A stretch of DNA of 8,974 bases from the NCBI GenBank assembly GCA_022451765.1, contig JAKUNY010000041.1, positions 1-8,974 on the forward strand, read 5' to 3'. The DNA comes from Candidatus Poseidoniaceae archaeon (GTDB lineage Archaea; Thermoplasmatota; Poseidoniia; Poseidoniales; Poseidoniaceae). Positions 1-6,201 of the stretch are shown here, piece by piece. The notes under the pieces were generated by a model. The model saw nothing but the letters and a program-made list of their open reading frames with translations, ran no database searches and was not told the origin of the DNA. Numbering within the stretch: the stretch's first letter is position 1; every line of letters starts with the position of its first letter. A program made the translations under genes and the position numbers.

Positions 1-874
1 ATAGCCAATCAATTGTGAAACCTGCTGCATTCGAAATTCGAATCCAAGAATTGAAGCCAACGGCTGGACAGTACCAATTGAAACCAGAGTTTACACCACT
101 TGCATTCCACTCGTTGATTTTGTAGGAATCATCGCACCCTTCGTATTGAATTGTTGAACCATCCTCCGTTGGGATGCCGTCCGTGGTCACTTGCCAGGAG
201 TTGTTCTCTGCACCATTTGTATCGAATTCCGTCGGGTCGAAGTAATCCGACGAGCCGCTGACGCTTGTCCCAGACATGAATGGCATGTACCATTGGTCAC
301 CCGTTCTGAGCGGAAAATCGTACTTTTCTTTGGGCGGATCGTAATAGGTATCGAAGGAGATGGTGGCAAGTTTTTGTGAGAGGAATCCAAGGTTGAAAGG
401 TGCAAAGTCAACATCCAACTCAAATTCTGAATTGATTACAGCTAGGTCCCGAACCCGAACAATGTCTTCCCCGGTGTAGTCGATGGTTAGCCTCCCACTT
501 ACGCTTTCGAGAGTTGCTCCACTGTTACCTGAGGAAAATTCACCTTCAATTTTCATTTTGTATGCCAGTGTTTGGACGCTGCCAACGTTGATGAAAAATA
601 CGTCTTCGATTTCATAAGTTGTGTCTCCAGTTAACGTGTTCAAACTGGCAGAGACGTTTGCTTGTGCAAGCAATTGGGCTACATCGAATCGGGTGTCATA
701 GGTCCATTTATCTCCGATTCTCCAACTCGGAATATCGGTAGAACTTGTCGACGCTCCACTTCGCTCAACGGAATCAACCTCTTCCAGTGTTTGTACCTCA
801 TGATGGACCATGTGAATCATGGACATACAGGTCAACAAAAACAACACAAGCAGCGCGGAAAAGCGGTTCGCCAT
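1..874 (-). CDS. Secreted/surface protein, paralogue of the downstream PKD protein (partial, C-terminus outside window)
   Basis: The reading frame is open from ATG at 874 to the left edge, giving 291 residues with no stop. Residues about 5-20 are a hydrophobic signal peptide, so the product is probably exported. The mature part begins with a domain clearly homologous to the N-terminal domain of the protein encoded at 899-4405. Both carry an IPSWRIGDKW-type block (here residues 48-57), a YDFPLR block (185-190), an SGxSDY block (207-211), and a Cys pair 22 residues apart (C247 and C269) within GCDxSY...WYCPAV. The Cys pair is probably a disulfide. I do not recognise this domain as a named family. 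The gene starts 24 bp after the stop of its paralogue on the same strand, with no good TATA box between, so the two are probably co-transcribed. The C-terminal architecture cannot be seen. The coding call is firm because homology runs through the whole visible length; the role is unknown. Confidence 0.88.
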   Translation of the reverse strand, partial: MANRFSALLVLFLLTCMSMIHMVHHEVQTLEEVDSVERSGASTSSTDIPSWRIGDKWTYDTRFDVAQLLAQANVSASLNTLTGDTTYEIEDVFFINVGSVQTLAYKMKIEGEFSSGNSGATLESVSGRLTIDYTGEDIVRVRDLAVINSEFELDVDFAPFNLGFLSQKLATISFDTYYDPPKEKYDFPLRTGDQWYMPFMSGTSVSGSSDYFDPTEFDTNGAENNSWQVTTDGIPTEDGSTIQYEGCDDSYKINEWNASGVNSGFNWYCPAVGFNSWIRISNAAGFTIDWL

Positions 875-898
875 AGTGGAATGTTCACTTTCTCGTAC

Positions 899-3800
899 TT
901 AGGAATTGTCAAGTTGTGAGTCGAGCCATTGTTGTCCGTAATGCTCCCACTGTTCCATATTCCATCCCTCGGGTAACCCTGTATCCGGGATTGGTGGTCC
1001 AGAGGATTGACCATCTGAAACAGAAGCATGAATCGAGTCGAATGCTCGCTCAACCGGTGGGTCCTGTGGTCGGTTTCTTCGTGCTGAAATTTCATGTGGC
1101 ATCAAACCAACTTCTTCATCGCTAAAGATTGCGTTTTGTTGCTGATCGAGTCGTTCAATCGCACGCTGCTTACGACCCGAACGTCGTCGACGCGTCAATA
1201 AACCCAAAACAAGAATCATGAACGCTAACATGGAAAGTTGAGCAGTTGGATTTGCTTCTGCACCGACCAATGCCGCACCCAGTTCCTCAACAAGTGTACG
1301 TTCTGGCGCTCCAATTTCGATATTGATGATCCGCGTACCAGGGCGTTCAGGATTCTCGTCCCAAGCCATGACTCGAATCGTGTAAGGACCCTTTGTTGCA
1401 AATTCGTGTTCAATTTGCTTTCCTACCTTATCTGCATCGTTGTCCTTGATGCCATCACCGTTGCTATCGACGGATGTATCCAAATCCCAGACGATTGTGA
1501 TTTGGTCAAGGTCGTTGAGGGAATCGATGGTTCCAGTTGCATCGAGTATGCAGGTTTCCAGAGCATTGCATGCAATGTCTTTCGTTCGAACAATAGGCGG
1601 GATATTGAGTACGTCAACGGCTAGGACTTCGCTGACACGAACCCCATCGTCGTCAGTAACATGGTAAACGACGGTGTGGGTTCCACTCGTGTTCCAGTGC
1701 CAAACCAACTCATCCCCAACTACATCACAATCGTCATCTGCTCCACCAATGTCGTTTGAATCAAGACCGGGATCAACATCCCAGCAGCGGATGAGTGTAT
1801 CAAGATCAGAGGGTGTATCAGTGGCATTTCCAGTCAACCGTATTTCTTCTCCCTCAGCGAGTGGTAAGACTTCTTCGAGCGGCTGAACGATTGGTGGAAC
1901 GTTGGCAACACTCACCCACCTCTCGTAGGTGCCACTGCTCGCACCCTCTGAGTCACGAACTTCGAGGCGCATGCGATGCAATCCAGAGGTTTCCCACATC
2001 ATATCGAATTCAGATACACGCCCATCGAACGTCTTGATGAGGTTCGGTTGTGCATCATCCGGCCACCATCGATGGGTCAGGCCATCCAAGTCATCGATGG
2101 AATCCAAGGCTTGTCCTCGGAGACGAACGATTTGGTCCTCTTCAACATGCCATGTCTGCTGCACATCCAATGGTAATGGACCGCTTTCATTGGTCATGGT
2201 AACGGACAACCCATGCGGATTGATGTTCGTAAATCGTATGTCGATGCTAGCCATTGTCATGGCACTGTCATCGTCCACGCCAACTGCTTGGAATGTGTGC
2301 CAGCCCTCGGTAGGGGCGGTCGTTGTACAAACACGCGTGTAATACCCCTCCTCGCAGATTGCATTTGGCCAGTAGACATCGACAATGCCGGGAAATGGGT
2401 CCTCTGAGTCGGTATCGTTTGCATAAGCATAGAGCGTAACAGGGTATTCGACTTTGACTTCCGTTCGTGCGCTTACGACTTCAATGTTCGGTGCTCGATT
2501 CAGTATGACAACGTCGAGAATTGCATCAACTTCATCTTGCTCTTCGTCCGTAATGGTCACCTCGATGGGATAGTCTCCATCGTTTGTCCATGTCCAGTTC
2601 AGCATGCAATCAGTCGACTCAACACGTGTCCATGCTGGTGTTCGGGTTCCATCGTACCAAGGGATATTGAACAGACAGGAGACGTTTCCACCGTCTTCAT
2701 CAAAACTTCCAGAGGCGTTGATCAATGTCTCAACGTTGGTGTAGACTTCGATGGGTTCTAGAACCGCTGTAGGTAATCTTCCTATGAACAACTCAATCTC
2801 TCCAAGGTCGTTGTCTGAATTTGCATCCGCAGTATTGATCTGTAGAGGGTCAGCTTCCCATCGTATCGGGATGAATCCAATCGATGCATCTTCGGGTACG
2901 GTCCATGTGAAATTCACTTTGTGCGATTCATAGGTTTCAAGAGATGGAAGTGTGAGATCAAAGATGGAAGCATCAGGGTGATAGATTCGCAAGTCCGTTT
3001 GTACTGATTGTGTAATCCCTTTGTTCACGACTGCGACCTCGATGGTCAATTCATCTCCGGGCAGAACATTGTAGCCAGACAATGAGCTAACAGTACTAAC
3101 CATACCGCTTCGATTTCGAATTACAACTGCTCGCTCTTCGTCAGCGATGAGGTCCAGCCCGACGAGGTATTCATCAAGCGTAATGGTTGCCGCACCGACA
3201 TAATCCCCGCCCTTTGCCATAATTCCATGGCTGGCCCAGTCAGTATTTGTTGCTGAATAATCAATGCTACTACCCGAATTGAGAACGGTGCTTGCTGAGC
3301 CATTCGATGCAGTTGTAACCGTCGTTGAGGTACCGTCGTATGCTACTTCGACGCCAACGCCACTGATCGTACCGTAACACGTCGGATCAAGGTGAACCCA
3401 AACTTCCAGTGGCGAATCAAGGGCCGTTAAGGAACGCTCAGGAGCAACATCGACACACTCAGCACGAGTTCCTGGGTCTCTGTTGCTTTCAACGCCAGTT
3501 GAACCTACGGGCATGTATTGCTTCAAACGGAAATCAATGGTAAGTCCAACGTCTTCCTCAGAGTGTCTCCAGGCATAATTGTTAACGGCAGGACAATACC
3601 ACCTGTATCCGGAGGATACGCCATCTGAATTCCACGAGGTAAGCTCGTAAGAAGAGTCGCAGCCGCTGTAGGCTATTCCTGCGCCAATTGCGTTGCGTGG
3701 TTGACCAACATCTGTTACCTCCCACGTTGTTGTATTCGTGTCGGTTTCAGGAGGTGGAAACGGTGTAATGTAATCGCTTTGTCCAGACCATGTTGAAGAT

Positions 3801-4405
3801 GATGTTGTCAGCGAAGTCCATCGTTCACCATACCGTAATGGGAAGTCGTAGGCTTCAGTAGCAGGACTGTATTCGTTGGTGATCGTAATATCACCAAGGA
3901 TTTGGGTTAATGAACCGATTCCATATGGAATGAATTTGATGTACAAATCAAGGTCGTTCTTTACTGTGGCAAAATCGGTGACGCGTAGATATTCGGTCTG
4001 CGTAAATTGGATTTCAGCATTTCCTGTAAAACCCTCCAGTTCGACACCGCTTTTGTCAAAGTCTGCTGTCATTCGCAGTTTGTAGACCCACTCTGAACGA
4101 TTGTCGAATTGAAGTTCGAGGATGTCTGTGACCTCGGCAGTAGAATCTCCTCGAATCTCTCCAACGGTTGCTGAAACACCGGTATTGGTGATGAGAATTG
4201 ATGGATCGAAGGTTCCTGAGTAAATCCATTTGTCACCGACCCTCCAACTCGGCACATCGGTCACTCCAGGATCAGCACCGCTTTGGTGGACGCTCTGATC
4301 TTCAGTAAGGTGGGCATGTTGTGTCAAGAGCGGCAATTGGCTGAAACCAACCAGAAGGCCAAGCACGAGCAACGTCAGGATGCGTGATTTGAGCGCTCCG
4401 CCCAT
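899..4405 (-). CDS. Large secreted, membrane-anchored protein with CARDB-like and multiple PKD-like domains
   Basis: The product is 1168 residues from ATG at 4405. A GTG eight codons upstream (4429) is also in frame, but ATG puts the signal peptide (residues about 5-28) directly at the N-terminus. Domains in order: an N-terminal domain of unknown type (about 50-300) shared with the next gene, with VPSWRVGDKW at 51-60 and a probable C249-C271 disulfide; a beta-rich stretch (about 315-415); a CARDB-like domain (about 416-542); and about five PKD-like beta-sandwich domains (about 543-1033), several opening with a PP or AP dipeptide and closing with LN, TN or AN. The last one has a thrombospondin-type-3-like Asp/Asn motif at 980-992, probably binding calcium. 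One membrane helix (about 1053-1071) is followed by an Arg-rich stop-transfer sequence, then a cytoplasmic tail of about 97 residues ending in GLPEGWNMEQWEHYGQQW. The body is acidic and rich in Asn-X-Ser/Thr. This suggests a cell-surface adhesion, binding or scaffold protein; no catalytic motif was seen. The substrate is unknown. Confidence 0.9.
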   Translation of the reverse strand: MGGALKSRILTLLVLGLLVGFSQLPLLTQHAHLTEDQSVHQSGADPGVTDVPSWRVGDKWIYSGTFDPSILITNTGVSATVGEIRGDSTAEVTDILELQFDNRSEWVYKLRMTADFDKSGVELEGFTGNAEIQFTQTEYLRVTDFATVKNDLDLYIKFIPYGIGSLTQILGDITITNEYSPATEAYDFPLRYGERWTSLTTSSSTWSGQSDYITPFPPPETDTNTTTWEVTDVGQPRNAIGAGIAYSGCDSSYELTSWNSDGVSSGYRWYCPAVNNYAWRHSEEDVGLTIDFRLKQYMPVGSTGVESNRDPGTRAECVDVAPERSLTALDSPLEVWVHLDPTCYGTISGVGVEVAYDGTSTTVTTASNGSASTVLNSGSSIDYSATNTDWASHGIMAKGGDYVGAATITLDEYLVGLDLIADEERAVVIRNRSGMVSTVSSLSGYNVLPGDELTIEVAVVNKGITQSVQTDLRIYHPDASIFDLTLPSLETYESHKVNFTWTVPEDASIGFIPIRWEADPLQINTADANSDNDLGEIELFIGRLPTAVLEPIEVYTNVETLINASGSFDEDGGNVSCLFNIPWYDGTRTPAWTRVESTDCMLNWTWTNDGDYPIEVTITDEEQDEVDAILDVVILNRAPNIEVVSARTEVKVEYPVTLYAYANDTDSEDPFPGIVDVYWPNAICEEGYYTRVCTTTAPTEGWHTFQAVGVDDDSAMTMASIDIRFTNINPHGLSVTMTNESGPLPLDVQQTWHVEEDQIVRLRGQALDSIDDLDGLTHRWWPDDAQPNLIKTFDGRVSEFDMMWETSGLHRMRLEVRDSEGASSGTYERWVSVANVPPIVQPLEEVLPLAEGEEIRLTGNATDTPSDLDTLIRCWDVDPGLDSNDIGGADDDCDVVGDELVWHWNTSGTHTVVYHVTDDDGVRVSEVLAVDVLNIPPIVRTKDIACNALETCILDATGTIDSLNDLDQITIVWDLDTSVDSNGDGIKDNDADKVGKQIEHEFATKGPYTIRVMAWDENPERPGTRIINIEIGAPERTLVEELGAALVGAEANPTAQLSMLAFMILVLGLLTRRRRSGRKQRAIERLDQQQNAIFSDEEVGLMPHEISARRNRPQDPPVERAFDSIHASVSDGQSSGPPIPDTGLPEGWNMEQWEHYGQQWLDSQLDNS

Positions 4406-4423
4406 GAACACCGTCGGGTGTTC
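4406..4423 (-). promoter_or_regulatory. Perfect 7-bp inverted repeat abutting the start codon of the PKD protein gene
   Basis: On the minus strand the 18 bases just before ATG (4405) read GAACACC-CGAC-GGTGTTC, a perfect 7-bp stem with a 4-base loop. It lies in the 45-bp gap after the tbp stop codon. In a tbp read-through transcript the hairpin would occupy the place of a ribosome binding site, and no Shine-Dalgarno sequence is visible there. It could instead be part of the 3' end of tbp mRNA or a dyad protein-binding site. No T-tract follows it, so it does not look like a bacterial-type terminator. The structure is seen directly; the role is inferred. Confidence 0.5.
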
Positions 4424-4450
4424 TTGCACATGAAAGATGCGACGTCTGCA

Positions 4451-5065
4451 TCAGAGGAGGTCTGCAAGTTCGTCTTTGATGATTTCAACTGCTTCCAAAA
4501 TTTCGTCTTTGTGTCGGGCACCGGTAATGACCATTTTACCGCTACCGAAAATCAAGCAGACAACTTTGGGGTAATCGAGTCGATAAATCAACCCGGGGAA
4601 TTGCTCAGGTTCGTACTCGACTTTGTCGAATGGGAGGTGGAATGTGAGGTTGTTGAGGTTTAATTTACGAGGCTCGCCAGCGAGTGGGGCTCCAGTGAAC
4701 TTGTCGTTTCCGTCGTAATCTTCCGGGTAATGAAGAGCGTAGGTTGCAACCATATTTTGGACCTCAATTTCGACATCTTTCAGATCCCAAGTGGTAATTC
4801 CTGCGGCACGCAAGTCCTTGATCATGCGATCGATACCGGTGTGGATGTTGTCTTCGTCTTTTCCTCCTGTGCACTCAGCACGTCCAGATCTGATCATGAG
4901 ATTGGCGAGTTTAGGGTCGGTCACTCCGTAAACAACACCAGGAAATTGCTCAGGCTCATACTCGCAGTTCAGTTGAATTGCGATATCTGGGAGGTCGAGT
5001 TCTTCTGCTACGCGGGTGCTGGCTACTACGTTGACGACTGTCAAACGCTCTTCATCGGTGGTCAT
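4451..5065 (-). CDS. tbp: TATA-box-binding protein (TBP), with an insertion in the second repeat
   Basis: TBP is the general transcription initiation factor of archaea. It binds and bends the TATA box and recruits TFB and RNA polymerase. The 204-residue product has the two direct repeats of the saddle fold, about residues 9-88 and 100-204. The nine-residue block EYEPEQFPG occurs identically in both, at 35-43 and 150-158. The DNA-wedging phenylalanines are F41 in repeat 1 and F156 and F173 in repeat 2. The fourth expected position is I58, in LMIRSGR where the family usually has L-I/V-F-x-SGK. Archaeal TBPs are usually about 180-190 residues; the extra length here is an insertion of roughly 20 residues (about 112-133, rich in Asp, Gly and Pro) between the first strand and first helix of repeat 2. 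A C-terminal acidic tail, seen in many archaeal TBPs, is nearly absent. The start at 5065 is supported by a TATA box 27 bp upstream, implying a leaderless mRNA. The identification is certain; how the two deviations affect DNA binding is unknown. Confidence 0.97.
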   Translation of the reverse strand: MTTDEERLTVVNVVASTRVAEELDLPDIAIQLNCEYEPEQFPGVVYGVTDPKLANLMIRSGRAECTGGKDEDNIHTGIDRMIKDLRAAGITTWDLKDVEIEVQNMVATYALHYPEDYDGNDKFTGAPLAGEPRKLNLNNLTFHLPFDKVEYEPEQFPGLIYRLDYPKVVCLIFGSGKMVITGARHKDEILEAVEIIKDELADLL

Positions 5066-5074
5066 GGGTTGTGG

Positions 5075-5100
5075 CTTTTATACCGCATATATAAAAGAAA
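5075..5100 (-). promoter_or_regulatory. tbp: tbp promoter (TATA box, leaderless transcript predicted)
   Basis: Upstream of the tbp start the minus strand reads CTTTTATATATGC (5097-5085). The TTTTATATA element (5096-5088) is centred 27 bp before the A of ATG, the normal archaeal TATA-to-start-site distance. Transcription would then begin at or next to the start codon. A second element, TATAAAAG (5082-5075), is centred only about 14 bp upstream, too close to direct a transcript containing the ATG. It lies where an extra TBP molecule could block the initiation region. The T-rich run 5100-5093 could also help end transcripts from the upstream mevalonate kinase gene, whose stop is at 5138. The sequence elements are seen; their use is inferred. 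Confidence 0.7.
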
Positions 5101-5137
5101 GGCATCCTATCAAATAGAAATCATCCTGCACAAGTCG

Positions 5138-6118
5138 TCAATTTGCATCCTCAACTTTCAGTCCTTCAGCCTTGAATTCACTAATGAACGCTCTGCCACC
5201 TTCCATTTCAATCGCTCCAACGGTTTGTTCTGGATTTCTTGTTAACGCAATCATGCATCCTCCACCTCCAGCACCGGTCATTTTTACCCCGAGGCTTGAT
5301 GGTGCAGCAGCTCGAATAAGCCGTTCGAGTTCTGGTGAAGAAACGCCCAGAGACCGCAAAACGATGTGATTCTCCGTCAGTGCTCGTCCCACGGCCTCCA
5401 TGTCCCCCTCTTGCAGTGATTGAATCCCCCTTCTTGCGATGGCGCCGATGGTTTCCAACTCGACCTTGCGTTTTGGGTTCGTTTCGATGAGTCGTGCGAC
5501 TTGATCGACCATGGCTGATGTTGAACCACGAACGCCGGTGTTCCCTACAACAAGCGCAACACCTTCCGGTATCTGCGCAGAAAACGTATGAAGATGCCAT
5601 TGACGAGTCTCTCCGTTCACATCCATTGTCCTTGTTTCGATGTAATCCAGACCTTCCTCAATGGCATCCGATAGAACGACAAAACCTCCGAGAGAACTCG
5701 TGGCAGTGTCCATTGGACTCGCTCGACCACCTTGAGCTTCAGCTTCAGCAAGATGGGACAAAACACTCGCCTGTACAGGGTCGATTGCCTCATCCCGAAT
5801 TTGTTGGAGTGCACCACACAGTGCGACGGATAAGGCCGCTGATGAACCGAGTCCTGAGGCTTTTGGGATGGTACCCCGGATACGTATGTGCATGGGTTGC
5901 CCGTCATGCGGAGGTAATCGGGTGCGAATGTATTCGATGTGAAGATGCTTTTTCGCATCCATCGTGCGGCCATCGACTCGCCATGCATTGAACGTTTTTT
6001 CACTTTCAATTTCAATGGTCATCCGTTGGTCGATGCTGCATGCTAGAGCAGGCTGACCATAGACAACTGCATGCTCTCCAAAGAGGATGCACTTTCCCGG
6101 GGCACTTGCTTTGACCAT
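5138..6118 (-). CDS. mvk: Mevalonate kinase (GHMP kinase family)
   Basis: The enzyme phosphorylates mevalonate to 5-phosphomevalonate with ATP in the cytoplasm, an early step toward the isoprenoid chains of archaeal membrane lipids. The 326-residue product has all three GHMP motifs. Motif 1 is APGKCILFGEHAVVYGQPAL (6-25), including catalytic K9 and the GEHAVVYG signature that separates mevalonate kinase from other GHMP kinases. Motif 2, the ATP-binding loop PKASGLGSSAA, is at 85-95. Motif 3, KMTGAGGGGC, is at 279-288. The probable catalytic base is D137 in GRASPMDTATSSLGG, an arrangement typical of archaeal mevalonate kinases. Length is normal for the family. ATG at 6118 is the only start that preserves motif 1 with a normal short leader. 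The gene ends 72 bp before the tbp start; tbp has its own promoter, so the two need not share a transcript. It is divergent from the membrane Fe-S oxidoreductase gene. Confidence 0.94.
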   Translation of the reverse strand: MVKASAPGKCILFGEHAVVYGQPALACSIDQRMTIEIESEKTFNAWRVDGRTMDAKKHLHIEYIRTRLPPHDGQPMHIRIRGTIPKASGLGSSAALSVALCGALQQIRDEAIDPVQASVLSHLAEAEAQGGRASPMDTATSSLGGFVVLSDAIEEGLDYIETRTMDVNGETRQWHLHTFSAQIPEGVALVVGNTGVRGSTSAMVDQVARLIETNPKRKVELETIGAIARRGIQSLQEGDMEAVGRALTENHIVLRSLGVSSPELERLIRAAAPSSLGVKMTGAGGGGCMIALTRNPEQTVGAIEMEGGRAFISEFKAEGLKVEDAN

Positions 6119-6201
6119 GTCTTGTCGAAGCGTATCTAAACCATTAGGATTGGTATTGATTACATCGTTGGGTTGAAGGTTTGCGCGTGCTTGGGGGGTA
6201 C
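6119..6201. promoter_or_regulatory. Divergent intergenic region between mevalonate kinase and the Fe-S oxidoreductase
   Basis: These 83 bp must hold the promoters for two divergent genes. The best AT-rich element is TATCTAAAC on the plus strand (6133-6141). Read on the other strand as TTTAGATA (6140-6133), it lies about 18 bp before the mevalonate kinase ATG, closer than the ideal 26-27 bp. For the plus-strand gene it would place initiation near 6164, giving a leader of about 38 bases. Neither is a strong TATA box, so the promoter assignments are tentative. Confidence 0.3.
6193..6198 (+). promoter_or_regulatory. G-rich possible ribosome binding site for the Fe-S oxidoreductase
   Basis: Six G residues lie 3 bases before ATG 6202 and 6 bases before ATG 6205. 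They could pair with the CCUCC of an archaeal 16S rRNA 3' end if one G-U pair is allowed. This favours one of these two ATG codons over the in-frame TTG at 6181. The match is imperfect and the spacing to 6202 is short. Confidence 0.35.

Noticed and set aside
4406..4429. GTG at 4429 as the start of the PKD protein
   Set aside because: It adds eight polar residues (including His, Glu and Pro) before the signal peptide and its codons coincide with the hairpin; ATG 4405 gives a normal signal peptide at the N-terminus.
5107..5117. Small inverted repeat CTAT-CAA-ATAG between mevalonate kinase and tbp
   Set aside because: A 4-bp AT-rich stem with a 3-base loop is expected by chance.
4730..5245. 171-codon plus-strand open frame opposite tbp and the mevalonate kinase end
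   Set aside because: It overlaps two certain genes and their intergenic region on the opposite strand, and its translation has no recognisable domain; it is a shadow of the real genes.
5494..5991. 165-codon plus-strand open frame opposite mevalonate kinase
   Set aside because: Wholly antisense to a gene with all its family motifs; composition (many Arg, His, Cys, Leu) is typical of an antisense shadow.
6181..6201. TTG at 6181 as the start of the Fe-S oxidoreductase
   Set aside because: Rare start codon with no upstream signal; a G-rich possible ribosome binding site lies inside this segment just before two ATG codons.
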